This document shows, one piece after another, positions 33,586 to 46,850 of a stretch of DNA of 64,000 nucleotides. The stretch covers positions 4,712,001 through 4,776,000 of the forward strand of contig NZ_CP050975.2 of the NCBI RefSeq assembly GCF_012273515.2. The letters are read 5' to 3'. The translations under genes and the position numbers were made by a program. A model generated the notes under the pieces. It was not told the DNA's origin, made no database searches, and was given only the letters and a program-made list of their open reading frames with translations. This DNA is from Streptomyces sp. RPA4-2. Its GTDB lineage: Bacteria > Actinomycetota > Actinomycetes > Streptomycetales > Streptomycetaceae. The stretch's first letter is position 1; every line of letters starts with the position of its first letter.

Positions 33586-35658
33586 GTGGCTGACGTACCT
33601 GCCGATCTTGCCGCAGTGTGGCCACGAGTACTGGAACAACTCCTCGGTGAGGGCCGCGGGCAGGGTGTCGAGGTGAAGGACGAGCACTGGATCAAGCGTT
33701 GCCAGCCCCTGGCCCTGGTCGCGGACACCGCCCTGCTCGCCGTTCCGAACGAGTTCGCGAAGGGCGTCCTGGAAGGGCGCCTCGCGCCGATCGTCAGCGA
33801 GACGCTGAGCCGCGAGTGCGGACGCCCGATCCGCATCGCGATCACCGTCGACGACTCGGCGGGCGAGCCCCCGCCGCCTCCCGTCCAGCCCCGGTACGAC
33901 GAGCCCGACCCCTCCTCGGCCACGGGCCAGGGCCGCGACCCGTACGACGGCCAGAGCGCCGAGGACCGCAACTCCTACGGCGGCCAGGGCCGCGACGAGC
34001 GCACCGGCTACGACTCCCAGGGGCGCGACGACCGCAACGGCTACGACGCGGGCCGTGAGGACCGCAACGCCTACGACGCGCAGCGCCGCGAAGGTTACGA
34101 GGGGTACGGCCGCCACCGCGCCGACGACCGCCGCGACGAACGGCGTGAGGACCGGCGTGAAGATCACCGCGGTGACCACCGGGGCGATCACCGGGGAGGC
34201 CGCGCCGACCAGCTGCCCGGCGCGCCCGGCGACCAGTTGCCGCCCGGCCGTTCCGACCAGTTGCCGACCGCCCGCCCCGCGTACCCGGACTACCAGCGTC
34301 CGGAGCCCGGTGCCTGGCCCCGGCACGGTCAGGACGACTACGGCTGGCAGCAGCAGCGCCTCGGCTTCCCGGAGCGCGACCCGTACGCCTCGCCGTCGCA
34401 GGACTACCGACCGCAGTCGCTGGAGCGCCCGCCCTACGAGCAGCAGCGCCAGGACTACGACCAGCCACGCCCCGACTACGACCAGCGTCCCGACCGCCGC
34501 GACCTCCAGGACCCGTCGTCGGGCGGCGGCCCCCTGCACCGCGGCGGCCCCTCGCTGCCGAGTTCCAGCGGTGCCCCAGGTCCGCTGGCCGCCAAGCCCG
34601 CGCCGGCCTCCGGTCCGGGTGAGCCCACCGCGCGCCTCAACCCGAAGTACCTCTTCGACACCTTTGTCATCGGTGCCTCGAACCGCTTCGCGCACGCCGC
34701 GGCGGTCGCCGTCGCGGAGGCGCCGGCGAAGGCGTACAACCCCCTCTTCATCTACGGGGAGTCGGGTCTCGGCAAGACGCACCTGCTGCACGCGATCGGG
34801 CACTACGCCCGCAGCCTCTATCCGGGCACCCGGGTGCGGTACGTGAGCTCCGAGGAGTTCACCAACGAGTTCATCAACTCCATCCGCGACGGCAAGGGCG
34901 ACAGCTTCCGCAAGCGCTACCGCGAGATGGACATCCTGCTGGTCGACGACATCCAGTTCCTGGCGGACAAGGAGTCGACGCAGGAGGAGTTCTTCCACAC
35001 CTTCAACACGCTCCACAACGCGAACAAGCAGATCGTGCTCTCCAGCGACCGGCCGCCCAAGCAGCTGGTGACGCTGGAGGACCGGCTGCGGAACCGTTTC
35101 GAGTGGGGGCTGATCACGGACGTCCAGCCGCCCGAGCTGGAGACGCGTATCGCGATCCTCCGCAAGAAGGCGGTGCAGGAGCAGCTCAACGCCCCGCCGG
35201 AGGTCCTGGAGTTCATCGCGTCGCGGATCTCACGCAACATCCGCGAGCTGGAGGGCGCGCTGATCCGGGTGACGGCGTTCGCGTCGCTCAACCGGCAGCC
35301 GGTGGACCTCGGTCTGACGGAGATCGTCCTGAAGGACCTCATCCCGGGCGGCGAGGACTCGGCTCCGGAGATCACCGCGACCGCGATCATGGCGGCCACC
35401 GCCGACTACTTCGGTCTGACGGTGGACGACCTGTGCGGGTCCTCGCGCAGCCGCGTCCTGGTGACGGCACGCCAGATCGCCATGTACCTGTGCCGTGAGC
35501 TGACCGACCTGTCACTGCCGAAGATCGGTGCCCAGTTCGGCGGCCGCGACCACACGACGGTCATGCACGCCGACCGCAAGATCCGCGCGCTGATGGCCGA
35601 GCGCCGCTCGATCTACAACCAGGTCACCGAGCTCACCAACCGCATCAAGAACGGCTGA
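33586..35658 (+). CDS. dnaA: chromosomal replication initiator DnaA
   Basis: 690 aa from GTG 33586. Domain I covers ~1-85. Domain II is a very long (~90-345) disordered stretch rich in Asp, Arg, Tyr, Gln and Pro. The AAA+ domain III has Walker A G-E-S-G-L-G-K-T (391-398) and Walker B L-L-V-D-D-I-Q-F; domain IV ends with G-G-R-D-H-T-T at 652-658, the DnaA-box reading motif. It opens oriC, just downstream. E. coli DnaA is 467 aa; most of the extra length is domain II, a streptomycete trait. Confidence 0.98.
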   Translation: MADVPADLAAVWPRVLEQLLGEGRGQGVEVKDEHWIKRCQPLALVADTALLAVPNEFAKGVLEGRLAPIVSETLSRECGRPIRIAITVDDSAGEPPPPPVQPRYDEPDPSSATGQGRDPYDGQSAEDRNSYGGQGRDERTGYDSQGRDDRNGYDAGREDRNAYDAQRREGYEGYGRHRADDRRDERREDRREDHRGDHRGDHRGGRADQLPGAPGDQLPPGRSDQLPTARPAYPDYQRPEPGAWPRHGQDDYGWQQQRLGFPERDPYASPSQDYRPQSLERPPYEQQRQDYDQPRPDYDQRPDRRDLQDPSSGGGPLHRGGPSLPSSSGAPGPLAAKPAPASGPGEPTARLNPKYLFDTFVIGASNRFAHAAAVAVAEAPAKAYNPLFIYGESGLGKTHLLHAIGHYARSLYPGTRVRYVSSEEFTNEFINSIRDGKGDSFRKRYREMDILLVDDIQFLADKESTQEEFFHTFNTLHNANKQIVLSSDRPPKQLVTLEDRLRNRFEWGLITDVQPPELETRIAILRKKAVQEQLNAPPEVLEFIASRISRNIRELEGALIRVTAFASLNRQPVDLGLTEIVLKDLIPGGEDSAPEITATAIMAATADYFGLTVDDLCGSSRSRVLVTARQIAMYLCRELTDLSLPKIGAQFGGRDHTTVMHADRKIRALMAERRSIYNQVTELTNRIKNG

Positions 35659-35682
35659 CGGACTCGGCCTCACGCCGGCCAG

Positions 35683-35713
35683 GGCGCCCCCGGGACACGC
35701 TCCCGCGGGCGCC
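35683..35713 (+). terminator. possible dnaA terminator
   Basis: GGCGCCC (35683-35689) pairs with GGGCGCC (35707-35713), followed by TTCCGTTTT, 25 bp after the dnaA stop. From here to ~36060 I see no gene and no DnaA boxes. Confidence 0.6.
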
Positions 35714-36060
35714 TTCCGTTTTCCCCCTCGACATCCCCGGCATCCCGATGCCGCCGCTCTCGCCGTCCCGGCGGGCGTCCCCGTGGCCCGGCTCCCCATG
35801 TCCACCCAGGCCGCCACTCCCCGCGCGTCCGCCCCGCTTCCCCTCGGCCTGCCGAGAGCCTTCGAGAGGTTCCGAGACCCGCGCCGGCTCCGCCCCACGC
35901 GCGTTCCGGCTTCGCCCCACGCCCCCGGGAGCGCCGCCCGGCACCCTCCGGAACGCCGTTCCGGCACCCTCCGAGGCACTCCTCGTCCGCTTTCGGTGGC
36001 CGCCCGGCGTCGTTCAGAGGTCATGCCCTCGGCACCGTCTGTTCGAATACGCGCAGGGTT

Positions 36061-36640
36061 ACGGCCACTCTCCACAGATTCGGTGACTTTCTGGCGTCCA
36101 CACCCTGGGGACCGCGAAGTTGTCCCGATCGTGTCCACAGGGGGTGCGGTCGTAGGACCATCGGGCCAGGTCAGCCCCCTGTGGATTCGTGGATGAACGC
36201 TCTCCACAGACTGTGGACAAAGAAATGATCCACAGGGTGTGCGCGGAGTTGTCCACCGGCAGCCCACAGGCCGGCGCCTCTTGTCCCCAGTGAATCCCAG
36301 CTTCTCCACACCTCTGTCCACTGTTCGGCAACAAGACGCGGCCTCTCACCGTGTCGAGTGAAAGGCGTCACATCGAGGTGCCGGGTCGGCCTGTGGGGAA
36401 CGTGGGCAAAGCTGGGGACGGCGCTGGGGAGAAGTGGCCCGAGGCTGTGCATCGTGTGTGCAGAACTTTTCGCCATCCACAGATGCCCCCGGTTTTCCAC
36501 CGCCTCCACCCACAGGGTCGGTGGACAAAAAATCTATGCTGACCTGCGAAAACAGGGTTATCCACGGTTTCCACAGGGCCTACTACTAAGACCAACTAGA
36601 GAGAGCCTGAGAACCGTTTCGAAGTGGGGGCTGTGCACAA
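36061..36640. other. oriC: chromosomal replication origin oriC
   Basis: Non-coding region between dnaA and dnaN with many DnaA-box 9-mers on both strands. One exact box is at 36212-36220 (minus strand). One-mismatch boxes include 36131-36139, 36226-36234, 36249-36257, 36281-36289, 36302-36310, 36520-36528, 36558-36566 and 36632-36640; weaker ones lie at 36078, 36094, 36200 and 36567. Streptomyces origins are known to have about nineteen mostly degenerate boxes here, which agrees. An AT-richer stretch lies around 36525-36600. The boundaries are set by the outermost boxes. Confidence 0.93.
36558..36586 (+). promoter_or_regulatory. possible dnaN promoter overlapping a DnaA box
   Basis: TTATCC (36558-36563), 17-bp spacer, TACTAC (36581-36586). 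The -35 lies inside the DnaA-like box TTATCCACG, suggesting DnaA could affect it. Inferred from sequence alone. Confidence 0.4.
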
Positions 36641-36818
36641 CTCGCTCCCGGAGCCCCGTCTGCCGCTCGGCACGACTTGACCCCGAGGGGCACCGACTGT
36701 CAGCGCGGTGCGTCAGACTGTTCCCCGGTGTCCTTCCCCTCACAGGGTCGAAAGACACCGAGTCAGACGACGAAGGCCAGCAGGGCGAGAGCGCCGGCAA
36801 CAGACGGAGGCGGCAACG

Positions 36819-37949
36819 GTGAAGATCCGGGTGGAACGCGACGTACTCGCGGAGGCAGTGGCCTGGGCGGCTCGCAGCCTCCCGGCCCGTCCGCCGGCGC
36901 CTGTGCTCGCCGGCCTCCTTCTGAAGGCCGAGGAGGGCGCCCTGAGCCTCTCCAGCTTCGACTACGAGGTCTCGGCGCGTGTCTCCGTCGACGCGGAGGT
37001 CGAGGAGGAGGGCACGGTCCTGGTCTCCGGCCGCCTGCTCGCGGACATCTGCCGCGCTCTCCCCAACCGGCCGGTGGAGATCTCCACAGACGGTGTACGG
37101 GCGACCGTGGTCTGCGGCTCCTCCCGGTTCACCCTCCACACCCTGCCTGTGGAGGAGTACCCGGCTCTGCCGCAGATGCCGTCGGCGACCGGCACCGTCC
37201 CGGGCGAGGTCTTCGCCTCGGCCGCCGCGCAGGTGGCCATTGCCGCCGGGCGCGACGACACGCTCCCCGTCCTCACCGGTGTGCGCATCGAGATCGAGGG
37301 CGACACGGTCACCCTGGCCTCCACCGACCGCTACCGCTTCGCGGTCCGCGAGTTCCTGTGGAAGCCGGAGAACCCGGAGGCGTCCGCGGTCGCCTTGGTG
37401 CCCGCCAAGACGCTCCTGGACACCGCCAAGGCCCTCACGAGCGGTGACAGCGTGATCCTGGCGCTGTCCGGCTCCGGCGCGGGCGAGGGCCTGATCGGCT
37501 TCGAGGGTGCCGGGCGGCGTACGACCACCCGGCTGCTCGAAGGCGACCTCCCGAAGTACCGCTCGCTGTTCCCGACGGAGTTCAACTCCATCGCCGTCAT
37601 CGAGACCGCCCCCTTCGTGGAGGCCGTCAAGCGTGTGGCCCTGGTCGCCGAGCGCAACACCCCGGTGCGGCTGAGCTTCGAGCAGGGCGTGCTGATCCTG
37701 GAGGCGGGCTCCAGCGACGACGCACAGGCTGTGGAAAGGGTCGACGCGCAGCTCGAGGGCGACGACGTCTCGATCGCCTTCAACCCGACCTTCCTGCTCG
37801 ACGGTCTGAGCGCCATCGACTCGCCGGTCGCGCAGCTGTCGTTCACGACGTCCACGAAGCCCGCGCTGCTGAGCGGCAGGCCCGCCCTGGACGCGGAGGC
37901 GGACGAGGCCTACAAGTACCTGATCATGCCGGTGCGCCTGTCCGGCTGA
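36819..37949 (+). CDS. dnaN: DNA polymerase III beta subunit (sliding clamp)
   Basis: 376 aa from GTG 36819, which has ACGGAGG upstream; the ORF extending to 36708 has no support. Three repeated clamp domains: V-K-I-R-V-E-R-D-V-L, R-D-D-T-L-P-V-L-T-G-V-R and L-I-M-P-V-R-L at the C-terminus that forms the protein-binding pocket. It encircles DNA and tethers polymerase III. It follows oriC. Confidence 0.97.
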   Translation: MKIRVERDVLAEAVAWAARSLPARPPAPVLAGLLLKAEEGALSLSSFDYEVSARVSVDAEVEEEGTVLVSGRLLADICRALPNRPVEISTDGVRATVVCGSSRFTLHTLPVEEYPALPQMPSATGTVPGEVFASAAAQVAIAAGRDDTLPVLTGVRIEIEGDTVTLASTDRYRFAVREFLWKPENPEASAVALVPAKTLLDTAKALTSGDSVILALSGSGAGEGLIGFEGAGRRTTTRLLEGDLPKYRSLFPTEFNSIAVIETAPFVEAVKRVALVAERNTPVRLSFEQGVLILEAGSSDDAQAVERVDAQLEGDDVSIAFNPTFLLDGLSAIDSPVAQLSFTTSTKPALLSGRPALDAEADEAYKYLIMPVRLSG

Positions 37950-38111
37950 GGCCCTGAGCCCGCCGGGCCGACCCGGCCGGCGGGCGAATCCGCAGGTGGG
38001 GCGTAACGCCTGAGCGGCTATGCCCACAGGTGTGCGTGAGCGTCCGGGTTTAGGCTCAGACACAGGTACGAAAGTGCCCTCACGCCACGTCGCAAACCTA
38101 AGGAACAACTG

Positions 38112-38987
38112 ATGGAGCTCGGTCTCGTCGGCCTCGGCAAGATGGGCGGGAACATGCGCGAGCGGATCCGCCGCGCAGGACACACCGTCATCGGCTACGA
38201 CCGCAACCCGGAACTCGCCGACGTCCACAGCCTCGAAGAACTCGTGGGCGCGCTCGAAGCCCCGCGTGTGGTGTGGGTGATGGTGCCGGCCGGCGCCGCG
38301 ACCCAGTCCACCGTCGACCAGCTCGGCGACCTGCTGGAGCCCGGCGACACCGTCGTCGACGGCGGCAACTCCCGCTGGACGGACGACGAGAAGCACGCCG
38401 AGGAACTGGCCGCCAAGGGCATCGGCTTCGTCGACGCGGGCGTCTCCGGCGGCGTCTGGGGCCTGCAGAACGGCTACGCGCTGATGGTCGGCGGCGACGC
38501 CGAGAACGTCGCCAAGGTCCAGCCCGTCTTCGACGCGCTCAAGCCCGAGGGCGACTCCGGCTTCGTCCACGCCGGCAAGGTCGGCGCCGGCCACTTCTCC
38601 AAGATGGTCCACAACGGCATCGAGTACGCCATGATGCAGGCCTACGCCGAGGGCTGGGAACTCCTGGAGAAGGTCCACTCCGTCACCGACGTACGCGAGG
38701 TCTTCCGCTCCTGGCAGGAAGGCACGGTCATCCGTTCCTGGCTGCTCGACCTCGCCGTCAACGCCCTGGACGACGACGAACACCTCGACAAGCTGCGCGG
38801 CTACGCCGACGACTCCGGCGAGGGCCGCTGGACCGTCGAGGCGGCCATCGACAACGCGGTACCGCTGCCCGCGATCACCGCGTCGCTGTTCGCCCGCTTC
38901 GCCTCACGCCAGGACGACTCACCGCAGATGAAGATGATCGCGGCACTGCGCAACCAGTTCGGCGGCCACGCCGTCGAGCAGAAGTAA
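38112..38987 (+). CDS. gnd: 6-phosphogluconate dehydrogenase, decarboxylating (short form)
   Basis: 291 aa, the short GndA/YqeC-type rather than the 470-aa form. The nucleotide fold starts G-L-V-G-L-G-K-M-G-G-N-M; D-G-G-N-S-R-W-T-D-D, V-S-G-G-V-W-G-L-Q-N-G-Y and K-M-V-H-N-G-I-E-Y hold substrate and catalytic residues (Lys in the last). It oxidises 6-phosphogluconate to ribulose 5-phosphate. ATG 38112 after AAGGA. Its place between dnaN and recF is a streptomycete oddity. Confidence 0.94.
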   Translation: MELGLVGLGKMGGNMRERIRRAGHTVIGYDRNPELADVHSLEELVGALEAPRVVWVMVPAGAATQSTVDQLGDLLEPGDTVVDGGNSRWTDDEKHAEELAAKGIGFVDAGVSGGVWGLQNGYALMVGGDAENVAKVQPVFDALKPEGDSGFVHAGKVGAGHFSKMVHNGIEYAMMQAYAEGWELLEKVHSVTDVREVFRSWQEGTVIRSWLLDLAVNALDDDEHLDKLRGYADDSGEGRWTVEAAIDNAVPLPAITASLFARFASRQDDSPQMKMIAALRNQFGGHAVEQK

Positions 38988-39021
38988 TCCACAGATCCAC
39001 ATCCGTATCCACAGATCCACA
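38985..39021. repeat. four ATCCACA direct repeats, DnaA-box-like
   Basis: TAATCCACA (38985), AGATCCACA (38993), GTATCCACA (39005) and AGATCCACA (39013) run in one direction right after the gnd stop. TAATCCACA and GTATCCACA are one base from TTATCCACA. Possibly a small DnaA-binding cluster before recF. Confidence 0.6.
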
Positions 39022-39047
39022 GATCCCGGGCCTGAAGGCCCGGGATC
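39022..39047 (+). terminator. terminator between gnd and recF
   Basis: A perfect 11-bp stem (39022-39032 with 39037-39047), TGAA loop. Confidence 0.8.
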
Positions 39048-39077
39048 CGAGTCCCCGGGGGAGGTCGGCGAACGACC

Positions 39078-40202
39078 ATGCACGTCACGCATCTGTCGCT
39101 GGCCGACTTCCGCTCCTACGCCCGGGTCGAGGTTCCGCTCGACCCGGGCGTCACCGCGTTCGTGGGCCCCAACGGACAGGGCAAGACGAACCTGGTCGAG
39201 GCGGTCGGCTATCTCGCGAGCCTCGGCAGCCACCGGGTCTCCTCCGACGCGCCCCTGGTGCGGATGGGCGCCGAGCGGGCGGTCATCCGTGCCAATGTCA
39301 GACAGGGCGATCGTCAGCAGCTCATCGAGCTGGAGCTGAACCCTGGCCGGGCCAACCGCGCGCGCGTCAACAGGTCCTCGCAGGTCAGGCCCCGTGACGT
39401 GCTCGGCATCGTACGGACGGTGCTGTTCGCACCCGAGGACCTCGCGCTGGTCAAGGGCGACCCCGGTGAGCGCCGCCGCTTCCTCGACGAACTGATCACC
39501 GCCCGCTCCCCGCGGATGGCGGGCGTCCGCTCCGACTACGACCGGGTCCTCAAGCAGCGCAACACCCTCCTCAAGACGGCCGCGCTGGCCCGCCGCCACG
39601 GCGGCCGCACCATGGACCTGTCCACGCTCGACGTCTGGGACGAGCACCTCGCGCGGGTGGGCGCCGAACTGCTCGCCCAGCGCCTCGACCTGGTCGCCGC
39701 GGTCCAGCCGCTGACCGACAAGGCCTACGAACAGCTGGCGCCCGGCGGGGGCCCCGTCGCCCTGGAGTACAAGCCCTCCTCGGCCGCCCTCACCGGGCAC
39801 ACCCGCGAGGAGCTCTACGAGCAGCTGATGGAGGCGCTCGCCGAGTCCCGCAAGGCGGAGATCGAGCGGGGCGTCACCCTGGTGGGCCCGCACCGGGACG
39901 AGCTGCTGCTCAAGCTGGGCGAGCTGCCCGCGAAGGGATACGCGTCACACGGCGAGTCCTGGTCGTACGCGCTGGCGCTGCGACTGGCCTCGTACGACCT
40001 CCTGAGGGCCGAGGGCAACGAGCCGGTCCTGGTCCTCGACGACGTCTTCGCCGAGCTGGACAGCCGGCGCAGGGAACGTCTCGCGGAACTCGTGGCTCCC
40101 GGCGAGCAGGTCCTCGTGACGGCGGCGGTCGACGACGACGTGCCGGGTGTCCTGGCGGGGACGCGCTACGCCGTCTCGGAGGGCACGGTGGAGCGGGTAT
40201 GA
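39078..40202 (+). CDS. recF: DNA replication and repair protein RecF
   Basis: 374 aa SMC-like ATPase. Walker A G-P-N-G-Q-G-K-T at 30-37, signature [10 protein letters not shown], and Walker [13 protein letters not shown]. It loads RecA at single-strand gaps via RecOR. Starts at ATG 39078. Its TGA overlaps the next ATG by 4 nt. Confidence 0.97.
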   Translation: MHVTHLSLADFRSYARVEVPLDPGVTAFVGPNGQGKTNLVEAVGYLASLGSHRVSSDAPLVRMGAERAVIRANVRQGDRQQLIELELNPGRANRARVNRSSQVRPRDVLGIVRTVLFAPEDLALVKGDPGERRRFLDELITARSPRMAGVRSDYDRVLKQRNTLLKTAALARRHGGRTMDLSTLDVWDEHLARVGAELLAQRLDLVAAVQPLTDKAYEQLAPGGGPVALEYKPSSAALTGHTREELYEQLMEALAESRKAEIERGVTLVGPHRDELLLKLGELPAKGYASHGESWSYALALRLASYDLLRAEGNEPVLVLDDVFAELDSRRRERLAELVAPGEQVLVTAAVDDDVPGVLAGTRYAVSEGTVERV

Positions 40203-40771
40203 CGGAGAACACACCTCGGATCCCAGGGCCGTCCGCGCCGTCCGGTGAGGGCGCCGGGAAGACCCCCGAGCCGTCCGGCGTCGACCTCGCGCGCGTGGCG
40301 CTGCGCGCCGCGAAGGAACAGGCACGGGCGCGTGGGGACGCGGCGCAGCAGAAGAAGCAGGCGCGCCGCGGCGGTCTGCGCTCCGGCGCGCGCGCCGACG
40401 GGCGCGACCCGATGGCGCTGGGTGCCGCGATCAACCGGCTGCTGACCGAGCGCGGCTGGGAGACGCCGGCCGCGGTGGGAGGGGTGATGGGGCGCTGGCC
40501 GCAGATCGTCGGAGACGACCTGGCCAAGCACTGCGTCCCGCTGCGGTACGACGACGACCCGGCCGAGCGGGTGCTGACCGTGCAGTGCGACTCGACCGCC
40601 TGGGCCACCCAGCTGCGGTTGCTCGCCCCGCAGCTGGTCGCGCGGCTGAACCAGGATCTCGGGCACGGCACGGTGAGGCTGATCAAGGTGCAGGGCCCGG
40701 GGGGTCCCCCGCGCCGGTTCGGGCCCCTGCGCGCCCCCGGGAGCACGGGTCCGGGCGACACCTACGGGTGA
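40199..40771 (+). CDS. DUF721 (DciA-like) protein
   Basis: 190 aa. The N-terminal half is basic and Ala/Arg-rich; the DUF721 domain starts near residue 80 ([23 protein letters not shown]). Homologs: DciA, the ancestral DnaB helicase loader or regulator in bacteria lacking DnaC, and mycobacterial Rv0004, which sits at the same place and is a replication protein. Translationally coupled to recF. A helicase-loading role is inferred. Confidence 0.88.
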   Translation: MTENTPRIPGPSAPSGEGAGKTPEPSGVDLARVALRAAKEQARARGDAAQQKKQARRGGLRSGARADGRDPMALGAAINRLLTERGWETPAAVGGVMGRWPQIVGDDLAKHCVPLRYDDDPAERVLTVQCDSTAWATQLRLLAPQLVARLNQDLGHGTVRLIKVQGPGGPPRRFGPLRAPGSTGPGDTYG

Positions 40772-40905
40772 CCGGGGCCCGCGGGAACCGGCCGCCGGGC
40801 GGGGGCGCCCGCGGTGGGTACGGGCAATCGCACGCGGTTGCGAACACCGACCTGACTCCGCAGTAGCGAAGGGTTGACACCCGGAAGCGCTGAGTGCCTC
40901 TGTGA

Positions 40906-43221
<2,316 letters not shown>

Positions 43222-43263
43222 GTCGGTCTCAGCTGACCGCGTCAGAAAGGATCTGCACCAGCA

Positions 43264-45855
43264 ATGACCGACGAGAACACTCCGAGCGTCCCTGAAGAGG
43301 GCGAGATCGCCCTGCGCATCGAGCCCGTCGGGCTCGAGACCGAGATGCAGCGTTCGTACCTCGACTACGCGATGTCCGTCATCGTCTCGCGCGCGCTGCC
43401 CGACGTGCGGGACGGCCTCAAGCCCGTCCACCGTCGCGTCCTGTACGCCATGTACGACGGCGGCTACCGGCCCGAGAAGGGCTTCTACAAGTGCGCCCGT
43501 GTCGTCGGTGACGTCATGGGCACCTACCACCCGCACGGCGACTCCTCGATCTACGACGCGCTGGTCCGCCTCGCGCAGCCGTGGTCGATGCGGATGCCGC
43601 TGGTGGACTCCAACGGCAACTTCGGCTCTCCTGGCAACGACCCGGCCGCCGCCATGCGGTACACCGAGTGCAAGCTGAAGCCGCTGTCCATGGAGATGGT
43701 CCGCGACATCGACGAGGAGACCGTCGATTTCACGGACAACTACGACGGCCGCAACCAGGAGCCGACGGTCCTGCCGGCCCGCTTCCCGAATCTGCTGATC
43801 AACGGCTCGGCGGGCATCGCGGTCGGTATGGCGACGAACATCCCGCCGCACAACCTGCGCGAGGTCGCGGCCGGCGCCCAGTGGTACCTGGAGAACCCCG
43901 AGGCCTCCCACGAGGAGCTTCTGGACGCCCTGATCGAGCGCATCAAGGGCCCGGATTTCCCGAGTGGCGCCCTGGTCGTGGGCCGCAAGGGCATCGAGGA
44001 GGCGTACCGCACGGGCCGTGGCTCCATCACGATGCGCGCGGTCGTCGATGTCGAGGAGATCCAGAACCGCCAGTGCCTGGTGGTCACCGAACTCCCCTAC
44101 CAGACCAACCCCGACAACCTCGCCCAGAAGATCGCCGACCTGGTCAAGGACGGCAAGGTCGGCGGCATCGCCGACGTCCGCGACGAGACCAGCTCGCGTA
44201 CGGGCCAGCGGCTCGTGATCGTGCTCAAGAGGGACGCGGTCGCCAAGGTCGTCCTGAACAACCTCTACAAGCACACCGATCTGCAGTCGAACTTCGGCGC
44301 CAACATGCTGGCGCTGGTCGACGGGGTCCCGCGCACGCTGTCGCTCGACGCGTTCATCCGGCACTGGGTGACGCACCAGATCGAGGTCATCGTCCGGCGG
44401 ACCAAGTTCCGGCTGCGCAAGGCCGAGGAGCGCGCGCACATCCTGCGTGGCCTCCTGAAGGCCTTGGACGCCATCGACGAGGTCATCGCACTCATCCGAC
44501 GCAGTGACACCGTGGAGATCGCGCGAGAGGGCCTGATGGGCCTCCTGGAGATCGACGAGATCCAGGCGAACGCCATCCTCGAGATGCAGCTGCGCCGACT
44601 GGCCGCCCTGGAGCGCCAGAAGATCATCCAGGAGCACGACGAGCTCCAGGCGAAGATCACCGAGTACAACGCGATCCTGGCTTCGCCGGTGCGTCAGCGC
44701 GGCATCATCAGCGAGGAACTCGCGGCGATCGTCGAGAAGTTCGGTGACGACCGCCGTTCCAAGCTGGTGCCGTTCGACGGCGACATGTCCATCGAGGACC
44801 TGATCGCCGAAGAGGACATCGTCGTCACCATCACGCGGGGCGGCTACATCAAGCGCACCAAGACCGAGGACTACCGGTCGCAGAAGCGGGGCGGCAAGGG
44901 CGTCCGCGGCGCGAAGCTGAAGCAGGACGACATCGTCGACCACTTCTTCGTCTCGACGACGCACCACTGGCTGCTGTTCTTCACGAACAAGGGCCGTGTC
45001 TACCGGGCGAAGGCGTACGAGCTGCCGGACGCCGGCCGGGACGCCCGCGGGCAGCACGTCGCGAACCTGCTGGCCTTCCAGCCGGACGAGGCGATCGCCG
45101 AGATCCTCGCGATCCGCGACTACGAGGCGGCGTCCTACCTGGTCCTGGCCACCAAGGGCGGCCTGGTGAAGAAGACGCCACTGAAGGATTACGATTCCCC
45201 GCGGTCGGGCGGTGTCATCGCCATCAATCTCCGGGAGACGGAGGACGGATCCGATGACGAACTGATCGGAGCCGAACTCGTCTCGGCCGAGGATGATCTG
45301 CTTCTGATCAGCAAGAAGGCCCAGTCGATCAGGTTCACCGCAACGGACGACGCGTTGCGACCGATGGGCCGTGCCACCTCGGGCGTCAAGGGCATGAGTT
45401 TCCGCGAGGGGGACCAACTGCTCTCGATGAATGTTGTTCGACCCGGTACGTTCGTGTTCACTGCCACAGACGGTGGGTACGCGAAGCGGACCGCCGTCGA
45501 CGAGTACCGCGTCCAGGGTCGCGGCGGCCTCGGTATCAAGGCCGCCAAGATCGTGGAGGACCGTGGTTCTCTCGTCGGCGCGCTGGTGGTCGAGGAGACC
45601 GACGAGATCCTCGCCATCACCCTGTCCGGCGGTGTGATTCGTACGCGAGTCAACGAGGTCAGGGAGACGGGCCGTGACACCATGGGCGTCCAACTGATCA
45701 ACCTGGGCAAGCGGGATGCCGTGGTCGGCATCGCACGCAACGCCGAGGCCGGCCGTGAGGCCGAGGAAGTCGACGGCGAGGGTGCCGAGGACGAGACCGC
45801 CGAAGGCACCGAGGCCGTCGGTACGGACGAGGGCGAGCAGTCCTCGTCCGAGTAG
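43264..45855 (+). CDS. gyrA: DNA gyrase subunit A
   Basis: 863 aa. Catalytic tyrosine in A-M-R-Y-T-E-C (Tyr133). The quinolone-resistance region [10 protein letters not shown] has Ser94 and Asp98, the usual sensitive residues. The C-terminal beta-pinwheel has the GyrA box Q-K-R-G-G-K-G (~540). An acidic Glu-rich tail ends the protein. 42 bp after gyrB, AGAAAGGA at the start; cotranscribed. Confidence 0.98.
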   Translation: MTDENTPSVPEEGEIALRIEPVGLETEMQRSYLDYAMSVIVSRALPDVRDGLKPVHRRVLYAMYDGGYRPEKGFYKCARVVGDVMGTYHPHGDSSIYDALVRLAQPWSMRMPLVDSNGNFGSPGNDPAAAMRYTECKLKPLSMEMVRDIDEETVDFTDNYDGRNQEPTVLPARFPNLLINGSAGIAVGMATNIPPHNLREVAAGAQWYLENPEASHEELLDALIERIKGPDFPSGALVVGRKGIEEAYRTGRGSITMRAVVDVEEIQNRQCLVVTELPYQTNPDNLAQKIADLVKDGKVGGIADVRDETSSRTGQRLVIVLKRDAVAKVVLNNLYKHTDLQSNFGANMLALVDGVPRTLSLDAFIRHWVTHQIEVIVRRTKFRLRKAEERAHILRGLLKALDAIDEVIALIRRSDTVEIAREGLMGLLEIDEIQANAILEMQLRRLAALERQKIIQEHDELQAKITEYNAILASPVRQRGIISEELAAIVEKFGDDRRSKLVPFDGDMSIEDLIAEEDIVVTITRGGYIKRTKTEDYRSQKRGGKGVRGAKLKQDDIVDHFFVSTTHHWLLFFTNKGRVYRAKAYELPDAGRDARGQHVANLLAFQPDEAIAEILAIRDYEAASYLVLATKGGLVKKTPLKDYDSPRSGGVIAINLRETEDGSDDELIGAELVSAEDDLLLISKKAQSIRFTATDDALRPMGRATSGVKGMSFREGDQLLSMNVVRPGTFVFTATDGGYAKRTAVDEYRVQGRGGLGIKAAKIVEDRGSLVGALVVEETDEILAITLSGGVIRTRVNEVRETGRDTMGVQLINLGKRDAVVGIARNAEAGREAEEVDGEGAEDETAEGTEAVGTDEGEQSSSE

Positions 45856-45873
45856 CGCGAGGAGTGAGTCATC

Positions 45874-46653
45874 GTGAGCGGAGCCACGGGCGCCGGATCG
45901 ACCGGTACGGATACGGACGGCGGCCGTGGCCCCGCCACGGAGGCGACTGACTCCCATGACTCTCATGGATCCCAGGGGGGAACTGTGACGGACACCCGAG
46001 GTCCGCAGGGCCAGCAGTACGCGGCCGGAGCGGGCCCCGCGGCTCCGGGCGGACCGGCCGCGGCCGGTCCTGCCACGACCAAGGCGGCGCCCGGCGCGCC
46101 GGGCACTGCGCCGACCGCTCCCGCGGGCTCAGGGACGGCCGCTCCGGCGGCCGCCTCCGCGCTGCCGGGGGAGCGGCAGCCGCAGCAGCCCTCGCAGCCG
46201 TATCACCCGCCGCAGGCGTACGCGGCGCAGACGCCGTCGGGCGCCGTGCGTCGGCCGCGAACCGGGGCGCGCACCACGCCGCGTACCCGCAAGGCGCGGC
46301 TGCGGGTGGCCAAGACCGACCCGTGGTCGGTGATGAAGGTCAGCTTCCTGCTCTCCATCGCGCTCGGCATCTGCACGGTCGTGGCGGCGGCGGTGCTGTG
46401 GATGGTCATGGACGCCATGGGCGTCTTCTCGACGGTCGGCGGCACGATCTCCGAGGCGACGGGGTCGAACGAGGCGAACGGTTTCGACCTGCAGTCGTTC
46501 CTCTCCCTGCCGAACGTCCTGCTGTTCACGTCGATCATCGCGGTCATCGACGTCGTGCTCGCCACGGCGCTCGCGACGCTCGGATCCTTCATCTACAACC
46601 TCTCCGCGGGCTTCGTCGGGGGCATTGAGCTGACCCTCGCCGAGGACGAATAG
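45874..46653 (+). CDS. DUF3566 transmembrane protein
   Basis: 259 aa from GTG 45874 (GAGGAG upstream). The first ~140 residues are a Gly/Pro/Ala/Gln-rich disordered segment. DUF3566 follows: K-T-D-P-W-S-V-M-K-V-S-F-L-L-S, two helices (~155-180 and ~205-230) and a conserved Y-N-L-S-A-G-F-V-G-G-I. Always next to gyrA in actinobacteria (Rv0007 in M. tuberculosis). Function unknown; linked to envelope growth by synteny. Confidence 0.9.
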   Translation: MSGATGAGSTGTDTDGGRGPATEATDSHDSHGSQGGTVTDTRGPQGQQYAAGAGPAAPGGPAAAGPATTKAAPGAPGTAPTAPAGSGTAAPAAASALPGERQPQQPSQPYHPPQAYAAQTPSGAVRRPRTGARTTPRTRKARLRVAKTDPWSVMKVSFLLSIALGICTVVAAAVLWMVMDAMGVFSTVGGTISEATGSNEANGFDLQSFLSLPNVLLFTSIIAVIDVVLATALATLGSFIYNLSAGFVGGIELTLAEDE

Positions 46654-46695
46654 CAGCGGCCCGCGAGCCTCCGCCAGGGGCCCGGGATACCGATT

Positions 46696-46724
46696 TTGGG
46701 ACTGGCCGCGTCGTGCGCTAATCT
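46696..46724 (+). promoter_or_regulatory. tRNA-Ile promoter
   Basis: TTGGGA (46696-46701), 17-bp spacer, TAATCT (46719-46724), 40 bp before the tRNA. Housekeeping-type. Confidence 0.65.
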
Positions 46725-46764
46725 TCAGAGGTCAGCGCGCGGGACACACACCGCAAAGCGCGGC

Positions 46765-46838
46765 GGGGCTATAGCTCAGTTGGTTAGAGCGCATCCCTGA
46801 TAAGGATGAGGCCACAGGTTCAAATCCTGTTAGCCCCA
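46765..46838 (+). tRNA. tRNA-Ile (anticodon GAT)
   Basis: 74 nt. Acceptor arms GGGGCTA/TAGCCCC, anticodon stem CATCC/GGATG around loop CTGATAA with GAT at 46799-46801, and TTCAAAT in the T loop. The 3' CCA (46839-46841) is encoded in the DNA. A terminator follows. Confidence 0.97.
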
Positions 46839-46850
46839 CCATGACGAAGA

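Noticed and set aside
35659..36060. Short open frames between dnaA and the first DnaA boxes
   Set aside because: Pro/Arg/Ser-rich frames on all strands without ribosome sites; treated as non-coding.
36558..38783. 741-codon antisense frame over dnaN and gnd
   Set aside because: Shadow frame; both sense genes have all family motifs.
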